A stretch of 58,565 nucleotides of DNA from a virus: IMG/VR virus record IMGVR_UViG_3300036861_000141, positions 1 through 58,565 of that record. One strand, written 5' to 3'. Below, piece by piece: positions 24,892 to 33,246 of the stretch. A program made the position numbers and the translations under genes. How positions within the stretch are numbered: position 1 is the first letter of the stretch; every line of letters begins with the position of its first letter. The notes under the pieces are model-generated. The model was given only the letters and a program-made list of their open reading frames with translations, did not search any database and was not told the DNA's origin.

Positions 24892-26273
24892 TGGACATTC
24901 TCGGCGGCCTCATTCTTCGCGAGAAGGCGTCCAGTGCGCTGGCGCCGCTCAGCCCGAGCAGTGCTGGCTGGTGGCCGTGGGGCGTCGTTAGAGAAAGCTT
25001 CAGCGGTGCCTGGCAGCAGAACGTCGAACTCCGGGCAGATACGGCGCTGTCCTATTACGCCGTGTATGCCTGCCTGCGGTTGATTTCCACTGACGTCGGG
25101 AAGATGTGTCTGCGGTTGGTGGAGCAGGATTCGTACGGCGTGTGGAGTGAGACGAACTCCCCAGCATTCTCACCTGTTCTGAGAATCCCAAATCGTTACC
25201 AGACGATCAACAAGTTTATCGAGAGCTGGATCCTGTCCAAGTTGATGCACGGCAATGCCTACGTGCTCCTGGATCGGGATCAGCGGAACGTCGTTGTGGC
25301 GATGCACGTCTTGGAACCAGCGCGCGTGAAGCCGTTAGTCACACGAGACGGGGCGGTCTATTACGAGGTCCAGCGGGATGACCTGTCAGGGCTGCAGAAC
25401 GAGAGCCCGTACCTCTTTCGAGCGAGCGAGGTCATCCATGACACGTACATTGCACCGTTTCATCCGCTCATTGGGCTATCGCCAATATATGCGTGTGGTC
25501 TGTCGGCTATGCAGGGCCTCACGATCCAGAACAACTCCAAAAACTTCTTCACCAATGGTGCGAATCCTGGCGGCATGTTGACCGCGCCAGGGGCCATTTC
25601 AGATGAGACCGCGGCGCGGTTGCTCGCCACCGTGAACAGCAAGAAAGCCGGCGACACGCTGGTCGGTGGCGATGGGCTGAAGTTTGAGAAGTTCACCATG
25701 ACGGCGGTGGACGCGCAGTTGATTGAGCAGTTGCGGATGACTGCGGAACAAGTCTGCAGCGCGTTCGGCGTGCCCCCGTATCTCGTGGACATTGGGCCGC
25801 CGCCGCCATACGCGAACTTTGAACCGTTGCTCCTGAAGTATCACAGCCAGTGCATTCAGAGCCTTACGGTCAACCTTGAAAAGAGTTTAGACAAGGGCCT
25901 CGGGATCGTTGAGAAGGTCGATGGGAAACAGTACGGGACCGAGTTTGACATTGACGATCTGATCTGGATGGACACAGAGACGCGCGGAAACGCATCGCAG
26001 AAGTCGTCCGGTGTTCTCTCACCGAATGAACAGAGGAAAAAGTATTACGGTGTCGGTCCTGTCAAGGGCGGTGAGGAGCCGGTCTTACAACAACAGAACT
26101 GGCCGATTAGCCAACTCGCAGAGCGCGAGCCTCCGACCATTCCGCAAGCACCTCCCGCGCAGCCGTCTGCTGACGGCGAAGACGACGAAGACATGCCGGC
26201 CGAAGACATGACGGCCAGCTTTGCGGCGATTGTGCATCGAAAATCGCTGGAGGCGGAACTCTATGCCGCGTGA
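24891..26273 (+). CDS. Portal protein, HK97 type
   Basis: 460 residues. LRADTALSYYAVYACLRLISTDVGKMCLRL at about 45-72 is the characteristic start of the HK97-type portal; later GNAYVLLDRD, the long central helix with AEQVCSAFGVPPYLVDIG, and MDTETRGNASQKSSGVLSPNEQRKKYYGVGPVKGGEEP near the C-terminus. It forms the dodecameric DNA gate at the capsid vertex. It follows the capsid block instead of preceding it, an unusual but not unique order. Confidence 0.9.
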   Translation: MDILGGLILREKASSALAPLSPSSAGWWPWGVVRESFSGAWQQNVELRADTALSYYAVYACLRLISTDVGKMCLRLVEQDSYGVWSETNSPAFSPVLRIPNRYQTINKFIESWILSKLMHGNAYVLLDRDQRNVVVAMHVLEPARVKPLVTRDGAVYYEVQRDDLSGLQNESPYLFRASEVIHDTYIAPFHPLIGLSPIYACGLSAMQGLTIQNNSKNFFTNGANPGGMLTAPGAISDETAARLLATVNSKKAGDTLVGGDGLKFEKFTMTAVDAQLIEQLRMTAEQVCSAFGVPPYLVDIGPPPPYANFEPLLLKYHSQCIQSLTVNLEKSLDKGLGIVEKVDGKQYGTEFDIDDLIWMDTETRGNASQKSSGVLSPNEQRKKYYGVGPVKGGEEPVLQQQNWPISQLAEREPPTIPQAPPAQPSADGEDDEDMPAEDMTASFAAIVHRKSLEAELYAA

Positions 26274-27405
26274 TCTTGAAGGCTTGGCCGATGTCGTGGT
26301 GCTGACGGTAAAAACCGCGATGGCACCAGTGCTCGAGCGGCTGGCGTTGGTTGAACAAGAGAACGCCAATCTCAAGGTGGCGATCGCTGGCTTCCATGAT
26401 GTGCGTGATCGGGTGGTGGCCGTTGAGACCAAGGCGGCGATGCCGATCTCCGTCACGGAAGTGCCACCTGTGGACCTCTCGCCACTCTTGGCGCGGCTGT
26501 CCGTGCTCGAGCAGGCACAAGCAGACACCAAGACGGCTTTAGGCATCGTGACGGAGTTACGGGATCGGGTGGTGGCGGTAGAGACCAAGGCGGCGATGCC
26601 GTTGCCTCTCGCTGTGGATCCGCCACCGCCCGCTGATTTGACGCCAGTGCTGGAGCGTATGGCGTCTGTTGAAGCGCACGTCTCTCGGCTAGGCACGGCG
26701 GAACAGATGCTGAGCGAGTTGCGGGATCGGGTCGTTGTGGTGGAGACAAAGAACGCGATGCCAGTCGCACCATCGGACACGCCGGAGCCGGTAGACCTTG
26801 CGCCAGTTTGGTCTGCTATTGAGGCGCAGAAAGAGTGCGTGACCGACCTCGGTGGTCGGCTGGCCACGGTCGAAACCAAGAACGCCCCGACAGGGATCAC
26901 ATCCTCAGAACTTGACCTGTCTATTCGTGAGCGGCTGGATCCGGTGCTCGCGTCCATCGCGGAAGCACGCGAACGCCTTGTAGCCGTCGAAACACGAGCG
27001 CCCACTCCTGGCCCTCCAGGCAAAGACGGAGAACGCGGCACTGATGGCAAGGACGGCACGCCTGGGCGCGATGGTGTGGACGGTCTCGGCTTCGATGACA
27101 TGGATGCCGAGTTTAATGAATCCCTGCGAATGCTGACGTTGAAGTTTCAACGTGGGCAACTGAAGAAGACCTTCCCAATCTTGCTGCCGTATCTGCAGTA
27201 CGAAGGCGTCTATATCGAGGGCAAGTCCTACGAGCGCGGTTCTGTCGTGACGTGGGCCGGTTCCACCTGGCACGCCAATGAGCAAACGACATTGAAACCA
27301 GGTGAAGGCTCAAAGGCCTGGACCCTGATCGTCAAGCGCGGTCGTGATGGCAAGGACGGTCGTGATGCAATGGATCCTATGCCTGTTGTGTCAGTGAAGC
27401 GATGA
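26263..27405 (+). CDS. Collagen-like, coiled-coil head fibre with chitin-binding-like end
   Basis: 380 residues from ATG 26263 (GGAGG site). Five repeats of the type RDRVVAVETKAAMP (near 49, 100, 154, 200 and 236) alternate with Pro-rich segments, giving a segmented coiled coil. Residues about 248-272 are collagen-like Gly-X-Y (PGPPGKDGERGTDGKDG and on). Then a globular part with YEGVYIEGKSYERGSVVTWAGSTW, the pattern of small carbohydrate-binding (CBM5/12-like) modules, and a second short GRDGKDGRD collagen end. It is probably a fibre on the capsid that binds surface sugars. Neighbouring sugar-transfer genes could modify it. Confidence 0.7.
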   Translation: MPRDLEGLADVVVLTVKTAMAPVLERLALVEQENANLKVAIAGFHDVRDRVVAVETKAAMPISVTEVPPVDLSPLLARLSVLEQAQADTKTALGIVTELRDRVVAVETKAAMPLPLAVDPPPPADLTPVLERMASVEAHVSRLGTAEQMLSELRDRVVVVETKNAMPVAPSDTPEPVDLAPVWSAIEAQKECVTDLGGRLATVETKNAPTGITSSELDLSIRERLDPVLASIAEARERLVAVETRAPTPGPPGKDGERGTDGKDGTPGRDGVDGLGFDDMDAEFNESLRMLTLKFQRGQLKKTFPILLPYLQYEGVYIEGKSYERGSVVTWAGSTWHANEQTTLKPGEGSKAWTLIVKRGRDGKDGRDAMDPMPVVSVKR

Positions 27406-28058
27406 GTATTGTCCTGACGACTGCAACGGCGGTGGTGCCTCGGCTGTGGCCGGGAGAAACAGTCTGCATTATTGGGGGCGGATCCAGTCTCACGGCGGCG
27501 GACTGTGCGTATGTGCGCGGCAAGGTGCGTGTCATTGCCATTAAAGAGGCGGCGGTCTGTAGCTTGCCGCACATTACACCGCCGGCGCCGTGGGCTGACG
27601 TCTTATTTGCGAGCGATGAAAAATGGTGGAAGTTTGAGCAGGGCGCACCAGGATTCACGCGCCTGAAATACGGCATTGAGAATGTTCCAGGTGTGCCGTT
27701 GCGCGAATGGCCTGGCGTGCAATACCTGAGAAACACCGGTGACGAGGGCTTAGAGCTCGATCCGTCAGGCCTCAAGACCGGATTTAACTCTGGAGCGCAA
27801 GCGATCAATCTGGTCGTGCATCTCGGCGCGGCCAAGATCGTTCTTCTTGGCTTCGATTGCTGGCGCGGTCCTTCAGGTCAACAGAACTGGTTCGGCCAGC
27901 ATCCAGCACACATCGATAGTCCGTATCCGATCTTTCTTCAAGGCTTCGCATCGATGGTGGAGCCGTTGAAAGCGGCCGGCGTAGAAGTGGTCAATGCCAG
28001 TAGATTCACTGTGCTGAATGCGTTTCCTCGCGTCCAACTTGAGGAGGCGTTGCCGTAA
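27402..28058 (+). CDS. DUF115-like sugar-related protein, second copy
   Basis: 218 residues, ATGA overlap with the fibre gene. VCIIGGGSSL at about 23-32 is the Rossmann start; KVRVIAIKEAAV, DVLFASDEKWW, GFNSGAQAINLVVHLGAAKIVLLGFDC follow. This is the short form of the same family as the gene at 12951. First gene of the sugar-transfer block between the fibre and connector genes. Confidence 0.65.
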   Translation: MSIVLTTATAVVPRLWPGETVCIIGGGSSLTAADCAYVRGKVRVIAIKEAAVCSLPHITPPAPWADVLFASDEKWWKFEQGAPGFTRLKYGIENVPGVPLREWPGVQYLRNTGDEGLELDPSGLKTGFNSGAQAINLVVHLGAAKIVLLGFDCWRGPSGQQNWFGQHPAHIDSPYPIFLQGFASMVEPLKAAGVEVVNASRFTVLNAFPRVQLEEALP

Positions 28059-28279
28059 TGGGTCGCGCCAGAATGCTCATCACGCCTGAACTGCTTCGCG
28101 AGTTGATTCCGCTGCCGATAAGCACGGACATCATTGGCAGCTTAGTAAACGCTGAATACGTCGATGTGGTCGTTGATGATCCGGCACTGCCAGAAACGTC
28201 TGGAGAAGAGTTGCCTATCGTTACTCCGACGTTCAGACGCAATGTGCCGGTGGAGTTCGTTGACTGGGGTGTCAAGTGA
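28058..28279 (+). CDS. Small unknown protein in sugar block
   Basis: 73 residues, TAATG overlap before and GTGA overlap after. Beta/helical mix with an acidic middle (VVVDDPALPETSGEEL). No recognised domain. Confidence 0.5.
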   Translation: MGRARMLITPELLRELIPLPISTDIIGSLVNAEYVDVVVDDPALPETSGEELPIVTPTFRRNVPVEFVDWGVK

Positions 28280-29043
28280 CGCCACCTGTTTCCTACTTCG
28301 TGCCGGACGAGTTCAGCTCGCCCAAATTAGCGTATGCCTTCGCGAAGGGTTGCGGCGGCACGATCACGGACGACCTTGAGTATCTGTATCCGGGGCCTGT
28401 CGCGATGTTTGGGTCACCTCCAGTGTGGCCTCTCCTTCGGAGAGCCAAGGCCGAACAAAGAGATTGGTTTTATATCGACCACGCCTATATGGGCCGGGGT
28501 CGGTTCTACCGGATCACTAAGAACGCGTACCAACATGACGGCACAGGCGTGGGTGAAGAGGCACGGTTTATTCGCGCCGCCGCTGGGCGCACTATCCAGC
28601 CCTGGAAGAAATCCGGCTCACACATTCTGATCTGCCCGCAGTCGGCCATCTATTTCAGCCTGCATGGAATCAATGCTGATGCGTGGCTGAGAGACGTGAT
28701 GGCGACGGTGCGAAAGTATACAGACCGCGAGATCAGGGTTCGGTATAAGGCCTCGCGGACGCCGATCGGGCCTGACCTTGAGGACGCGTGGGCGGTCGTG
28801 GTGTTCAGCAGTGCAGCGGCGCTGGACGGGCTAATCGCTGGTGTGCCGGTGTTTACGCTGGCGCCCTTCGCGGCGACGGTTCACATGGGTTTGTCGGACC
28901 TGTCTCGAATTGAAGCGCCCATTTATCCAGACGGGCGGGAGGAGTTTCTGTTCGCGCTCGCTTCCAACCAGTGGACCTTGCCGGAAATCATGCGCGGGTC
29001 GGCGTGGAGACACTTGCAGGAGAGCCATGTTCAAGCGGAGTAA
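28276..29043 (+). CDS. GT-B-like glycosyltransferase candidate
   Basis: 255 residues, GTG start. The C-terminal half has WAVVVFSSAAALDGLIAGVP then SDLSRIEAPIYPDGREEFLFALA, a Rossmann layout with a donor-binding loop as in GT-B enzymes. HILICPQSAIYF in the middle is the hinge strand. No clear catalytic residue; donor and acceptor unknown. Coupled to neighbouring transferase genes. Confidence 0.55.
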   Translation: MTPPVSYFVPDEFSSPKLAYAFAKGCGGTITDDLEYLYPGPVAMFGSPPVWPLLRRAKAEQRDWFYIDHAYMGRGRFYRITKNAYQHDGTGVGEEARFIRAAAGRTIQPWKKSGSHILICPQSAIYFSLHGINADAWLRDVMATVRKYTDREIRVRYKASRTPIGPDLEDAWAVVVFSSAAALDGLIAGVPVFTLAPFAATVHMGLSDLSRIEAPIYPDGREEFLFALASNQWTLPEIMRGSAWRHLQESHVQAE

Positions 29044-29791
29044 GGATGCCCACCGCGTCTTTATGGGCTTTGACGCTAATGAGATGACCTCGTGTCTCGT
29101 CGCTGAGTATTCGTTGTATCGGCACTCAAGTCCGTCAATGGTGGACGTCAAGCGCATCTCTCGGCTGACGCTGCTGAAGGACTACAACCGGCCGACGACG
29201 ATGCTGCCGAATGGGCAATTATTTGATGAGATCTCGGATGCGCCGATGAGCACGGCTCACGCTATCGCGAGGTTTCATGTGCCTCGCCTCTGTGAGTACT
29301 CAGGATGGGCGCTGTTCACTGATTCGGACGTGATCTTTAGAGAAGACATCGCCAACCTCTTTGCGTTGGCAGATCCGCAATACGCAGTGATGTGCGTGCA
29401 GCATCCGCCGTTACTTAAGCAGGGCAACAAGAAGGACGGGCATATCCAGCAGGCGTATCCGCGCAAGAACTGGTCAAGCGTGATGTTGTTTAACTGCGGC
29501 CATTCGTCGAATCAAGCCTTGACTCTGGACGTACTTAACGCTTGGCCAGGGCGCGATCTGCATGCGTTCAGGTGGCTACAGGATCACGAGATTGGTGCTC
29601 TGCCGGCGCGCTTTAACTGGCTTGTTGGAGTCTCAGCACCAGATCCCAATCCAGCTATTGCCCATTTCACTCTAGGCACGCCTGACGTCTCAGGACATGA
29701 GAACGACCCATTTGCGGCCGAGTGGTTCTCGTGCGCACGGGTGGCTGGCTTCCATGATCTCGCGGCGGCGTTTCACACGGAGATTGGGTGA
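29027..29791 (+). CDS. GT8-like (GT-A) glycosyltransferase
   Basis: 254 residues from ATG 29027 (AGGAGA site). YSGWALFTDSDVIFRED contains a DxD metal motif after a hydrophobic strand, and a later MLFNCGHSSNQAL and WLQDHEIGALPARFNWLVG match the late part of GT8-type fold A transferases. It uses a nucleotide sugar and metal in this family. Target inferred to be a virion protein or surface glycan. Confidence 0.65.
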   Translation: MFKRSKDAHRVFMGFDANEMTSCLVAEYSLYRHSSPSMVDVKRISRLTLLKDYNRPTTMLPNGQLFDEISDAPMSTAHAIARFHVPRLCEYSGWALFTDSDVIFREDIANLFALADPQYAVMCVQHPPLLKQGNKKDGHIQQAYPRKNWSSVMLFNCGHSSNQALTLDVLNAWPGRDLHAFRWLQDHEIGALPARFNWLVGVSAPDPNPAIAHFTLGTPDVSGHENDPFAAEWFSCARVAGFHDLAAAFHTEIG

Positions 29792-30085
29792 GTGGTTATC
29801 AACCTCCGTCGCTATCGCCGGAAGCGAGCAGACGCCACTGGCCGAGTGTGGTCTGTTGGCAGCTACCGACGAGACAGGGTTGGGGCGCGACGGTACCGCT
29901 GTTTTCTTAACGGTGTTGACGTGACCGATCACACGTTCTATGTGGATTCTCGACGCGGCGTCGTGCGGATGTTTAAGGTCAACGCAGAAGGCCACCATTA
30001 CGTTGATCCCAGAACCGACTATGAGGCTGCGTGGGAAGAACGTCGAGGCAAGGTCAAGTTGATTCGCAAACGTGAGGCGGCGTGA
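29792..30085 (+). CDS. Small basic protein in sugar block
   Basis: 97 residues from GTG 29792. CFLNGVDVTDHTFYVDSRRGVVRMFKV gives a beta-rich core with Arg/Lys-rich ends. GTGA overlap with the next transferase. Unknown. Confidence 0.5.
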   Translation: MVINLRRYRRKRADATGRVWSVGSYRRDRVGARRYRCFLNGVDVTDHTFYVDSRRGVVRMFKVNAEGHHYVDPRTDYEAAWEERRGKVKLIRKREAA

Positions 30086-30879
30086 TCGTGGGCTTTGGTG
30101 ATGAATTGGTAGCGGCTGGACAAGCACAAAGACTCTTTGAGGAGTTTGGCCAACGTGTGCTCATTCTCGACACGAATCATCGGCCGCGGTGGCATGCGAT
30201 ATGGGAAGGCAATCCGGTGATTGTCAATCCGATGGATCAGTTAGACGGCCAGGCCTATCAGCGGTTAGTGAGTGCGCCAAATGCACGGCCCTACATCGTG
30301 TATCCGTTTACGCAGGAGACAGGCTGGACGTTTAACAAAGCGTTCCACTGCAGAGACTACAAGGCGCGGCTGTATCTCACGGAAGAGGAATTGTCGAAGG
30401 GCCGCGAGGCACGCGAGCGATACGGACCGTACGTCCTGATCGAGCCGTTTACGAAGCACGAGAACTTCCGGTGGCCGATTGAGCGGTGGTCTACGCTGGT
30501 CAGCTCCTGTAAAGAGCTGACATTTGTGCAGCACACCCATCTGGAATCTGAGTTTGTCGATGGGGCGAGTTTGGAGTCAGCGACATTCCGTGAGGCCTGC
30601 GGACTCATCGCGAGTGCCAGTGCTTATGTGCGGTCAGAGAGCGGGCTGTGCCATGCCGCGGCGGCGATTGGAATCCCGCAAGTCACGTTGTTTGGCGGGT
30701 GCATGGACGCCGAGGTTATGGGCGGCTACGACAAGCAGATCTGCATCGTGGATGAGGATGCGCTGACGCCGTGTGGGCGCTGGCATCGGTGTGAACACTG
30801 CCTGAAGGCGATGGATCGGATCACTGTGAGCCAGGTGCGTGACGCGCTGTATCAGGCGCTGGGCGAGACGGTGCATTGA
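30082..30879 (+). CDS. GT9-like (heptosyltransferase-type) glycosyltransferase
   Basis: 265 residues, GTG start. YVLIEPFTKHENFRWPIERWSTLVSSC is the conserved first strand of the GT9 C-terminal domain, and SGLCHAAAAIGIPQVTLFGG its late donor-binding helix. A C-terminal CGRWHRCEHC gives an extra zinc-like pair. TGATG overlap with the connector gene, so transcription and translation are shared with the head genes. Confidence 0.7.
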   Translation: MIVGFGDELVAAGQAQRLFEEFGQRVLILDTNHRPRWHAIWEGNPVIVNPMDQLDGQAYQRLVSAPNARPYIVYPFTQETGWTFNKAFHCRDYKARLYLTEEELSKGREARERYGPYVLIEPFTKHENFRWPIERWSTLVSSCKELTFVQHTHLESEFVDGASLESATFREACGLIASASAYVRSESGLCHAAAAIGIPQVTLFGGCMDAEVMGGYDKQICIVDEDALTPCGRWHRCEHCLKAMDRITVSQVRDALYQALGETVH

Positions 30880-31394
30880 TGACGCTTATCAGCTTAGCCC
30901 AGGCGAAGCAGCACCTCAGAGTCACCTCCGACGATGAGAATGCGGACATCTGGAGCAAGGCCCAATTAGCCAGCGACATCATCGTGGCCTATCTCAAGGG
31001 GCGTCCAATTGCCGTCTCGACGCTGACGAATAGCGGAGGCCTGGCTACGGTGACTGCGGCCACGGTTCACGGCTTGACGACTGGTGACACGGTGTTCATC
31101 CGAGGGGCGGTGCAGCCGGAATACAACGGTGAAGTAGTGGTGACAGTGACGGGTACCAATACCTTCACGTATCCGATTGCTGGGACGCCTGTTACGGCCA
31201 CTGGCATCATGTGGATTCGAGCGGCAGCGACGTGGACCGAGACGACGGTGCCGTCCAATGTCAAAGCTGCGATTCTGGTTATGCTCACGCATTACTACGA
31301 GCACCGCGGCGATGACATGGATAAGTACGACGAGTCCGCGTGGCAGGCCGTTCGGAACCTGCTCGTTGGATTCAGGGATCCGGCGTTGGCGTGA
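30879..31394 (+). CDS. Head-tail connector, HK97 gp6-like, with inserted beta domain
   Basis: 171 residues. SLAQAKQHLRVTSDDENADIWSKAQLASDIIVAYLKG (about 4-40) and VPSNVKAAILVMLTHYYEHR (about 125-144) form the helical connector core. Between them, about residues 45-110, is an inserted beta domain with VTAATVHGLTTGDTVFIRGA and NTFTYPIAG. The normal core is about 100 residues, so the insert accounts for the extra length. It may be exposed on the neck. Confidence 0.75.
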   Translation: MTLISLAQAKQHLRVTSDDENADIWSKAQLASDIIVAYLKGRPIAVSTLTNSGGLATVTAATVHGLTTGDTVFIRGAVQPEYNGEVVVTVTGTNTFTYPIAGTPVTATGIMWIRAAATWTETTVPSNVKAAILVMLTHYYEHRGDDMDKYDESAWQAVRNLLVGFRDPALA

Positions 31395-31750
31395 TGGCAA
31401 CGCGAGGGCAGAAACGGCACCGGCTGACACTGGAGAATCCCGGCGCGAAGGTGCCGGATGGGGATGGGGGATTTACGCAGACGTGGGCAGCACTCTCACC
31501 GCCGATGGTCTATGCAGAGATTAAGCCAGCGACGGCGCGAGACCTCGAGCGGGTCGTGTCGAACGTCGTGCAGTCCACGGCGAGTCATATCGTGACGTGC
31601 GATTACCACAGTGGGATCACGTCCCAGACGCGGGTGAGTTGGACCGGGCCGAGAGATGGCCGGGCGCATGTGGGTGTGGTGACAGGCGTGCAAGATCCAG
31701 AGGAGCGCAACGTTGAATTAGTGCTGGCAGTGGAAGAGGTTGTTACATGA
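31394..31750 (+). CDS. Head-closure protein
   Basis: 118 residues, ATG overlapping the connector stop. HRLTLENPG, then YAEIKPATARDLERVVSNVVQSTASHIVTCDYHSGI and RVSWTGPRD are typical of the small head-closure/joining family (HK97/SPP1 gp16-type). Its last residues VLAVEEVVT are duplicated in altered form after the antisense HNH gene, evidence that the element supplied this terminus. Confidence 0.75.
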   Translation: MATRGQKRHRLTLENPGAKVPDGDGGFTQTWAALSPPMVYAEIKPATARDLERVVSNVVQSTASHIVTCDYHSGITSQTRVSWTGPRDGRAHVGVVTGVQDPEERNVELVLAVEEVVT

Positions 31751-31752
31751 AG

Positions 31753-32364
31753 TTAACCGACATGTTTCCAAATCTTTCCAGAGAGCACGTTGGCAACTGT
31801 CGTGCGGCTAACGTTGAAGTTGCGTCCGATCTTGGTCTTGGTGAGTCCGGCCATGGAAAGGGCGCGTATTTGCGTGACGTCGCGTTCACTGAGTTTGTGG
31901 TTGTGGTGCTCCACGCCTCTCTTAATGCTCTCCGGGTGCTTGTGTGTCCCGTGATTAGAGCCACGGATAGAGCGGCCTTTGTGAACCATGTCGCGGGAAT
32001 TGTCCGCATGGGTTCCGAGAAACAAATGATCAGGCCGAACACATCGGCGGTTGTCGCACTTGTGGGCGACTATCAACCCATCTGGGATTGGCCCGTATGT
32101 CAATTCATAGGCAATGCGATGAGCACCATGCGGTCGTCGCCCTATCGAGTACTGACCATACCCGTTGGAGAACGGACCAGCCGCCCATATCCAGCACGTA
32201 TCCGTTTGTCTGACTTTGCTCCAGAACCTATTTGGCGATTCGCTCCTGGCTTTGTTGTGGCATTTATGCGAGCAGTAGCGGCGCTTAGTGCCCTTGTTAG
32301 GTCGTATCTGTCCGCAATATGCACAAGTCCTGACAAGCGGTTTTATTGGCATAACTACGCACAT
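31753..32364 (-). mobile_element. Antisense HNH homing-type endonuclease inserted in the head module
   Basis: 203-residue gene on the opposite strand. It has two zinc pairs at the start (CAYCGQIRPN, YCSHKCHNKAR), an HNH core (YELTYGPIPDGLIVAHKCDNRRCVRPDHLFLG) and a C-terminal HTH (LTKTKIGRNFNVSRTTVANVL) that would bind the target. Its stop codon lies 3 bases beyond the stop of the head-closure gene, so the element is almost all coding. It breaks the otherwise overlapping series of connector genes. An internal ATG at 32352 is an alternative start. Confidence 0.85.
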
Positions 32365-32377
32365 TGTAGCACTACTG

Positions 32378-32406
32378 TGCTGGCTGTTGAGGATGTCGTC
32401 AGCTAA
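32378..32406 (+). pseudogene. Displaced original 3' end of the head-closure gene
   Basis: In frame these bases encode VLAVEDVVS and stop TAA, which overlaps the next ATG as TAATG, just as the neighbouring genes overlap. The active head-closure gene ends VLAVEEVVT at 31750. About 20 of 30 bases match, so the two ends are homologous but diverged. This is the residue of the gene end before the HNH element arrived. Confidence 0.8.
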
Positions 32407-32822
32407 TGGCTGGTGGCGTGCGCCTGGAGGGCATGGCTGAACTCATACGCGAGTTGACGAACGCGCCCAAAGACATTCGTGAGGGCGGGTTGGCCATCGT
32501 GCGTGAAGAAGTGGAAGGCGCAGCGGAGGAGATGAGGAATGCGTACCCGGGTGGCTTAAAGCGCACCGTCAAGGTGGACTTCCCGAGTAGCACGTTGCTT
32601 ATCGGCACTGTCAAGAACACGTCACCGCATAGCCATCTGTACGAGTTCGGCACGCAACAACGGCAGACGGCGAGTGGCGCGAGTCGCGGTGTCATGCACG
32701 GTCGGACTGGCGGCGGCGGAAGGCCAATCACCGTTCCGATAGCGAAACGACGGCGGCGACAGATGTTCGAGCGGCTGAAGCAGATGTTGAAGGACAAGGG
32801 CTTTGAGGTGACTGGTGGCTGA
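32406..32822 (+). CDS. Neck / tail-completion protein, HK97 gp10-like
   Basis: 138 residues. LEGMAELIRELTNAPKDI, AYPGGLKRTVKVDF and HSHLYEFGTQQRQTASG are the common features of gp10-like neck proteins, ending in a basic helix. Overlaps the next gene by 8 bases. Confidence 0.75.
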   Translation: MAGGVRLEGMAELIRELTNAPKDIREGGLAIVREEVEGAAEEMRNAYPGGLKRTVKVDFPSSTLLIGTVKNTSPHSHLYEFGTQQRQTASGASRGVMHGRTGGGGRPITVPIAKRRRRQMFERLKQMLKDKGFEVTGG

Positions 32823-33246
32823 CTCTTCCGCCATCTATGCGGCGCTGTCAGCCAAGTTGACAACTGACGTCACTCTGATGGCGTTGACGACTGATGGTGC
32901 GTATCGGGACATCGCTCCTGCTGGCACTACGAAAGTCATCATCATATCGAAACAGGCCGATAGCCGAGTCTACGTGCAGGATCGGCAAATGGCCTATGAG
33001 GCCTTCAGCTATTTGGTTAAGGCCGTTGTGAAGGCGACAAGTGGCACAGTGGCGAGTCAGGCAGCATCACGGATTCGTGCGCTCTTGCACAACGCTCAAT
33101 TAGTTGTCGCTGGCTACGGGTTGATGAGTTGCCATCTGTCTGAGGATGAAGGCGCGATTGAATACCAAGAATCGGATCCCGATGACACCGATGCACGGTG
33201 GCAGCATCGCGGATGGATCTTCGATGTGATAGTGAGTCCAGTGTAA
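32815..33246 (+). CDS. Tail terminator-like protein (DUF3168-like)
   Basis: 143 residues from GTG. SSAIYAALSAKLTTDVTLMAL, the alternating strand region, and IEYQESDPDDTDARWQHRGWIFDVIVSP at the end match the plan of tail terminators that cap the tail tube. Position directly before the tail-tube gene agrees. Confidence 0.7.
   Translation: MADSSAIYAALSAKLTTDVTLMALTTDGAYRDIAPAGTTKVIIISKQADSRVYVQDRQMAYEAFSYLVKAVVKATSGTVASQAASRIRALLHNAQLVVAGYGLMSCHLSEDEGAIEYQESDPDDTDARWQHRGWIFDVIVSPV

Noticed and set aside
26085-27101. 338-residue antisense frame in the fibre gene
   Set aside because: Ser/Thr/Arg low-complexity shadow produced by the repeated coding pattern of the + strand.
31747-32406. 219-residue + strand frame across the antisense HNH
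   Set aside because: It is the complement of a clear HNH gene; only its last nine codons (VLAVEDVVS) are meaningful, as the leftover end of the head-closure gene.
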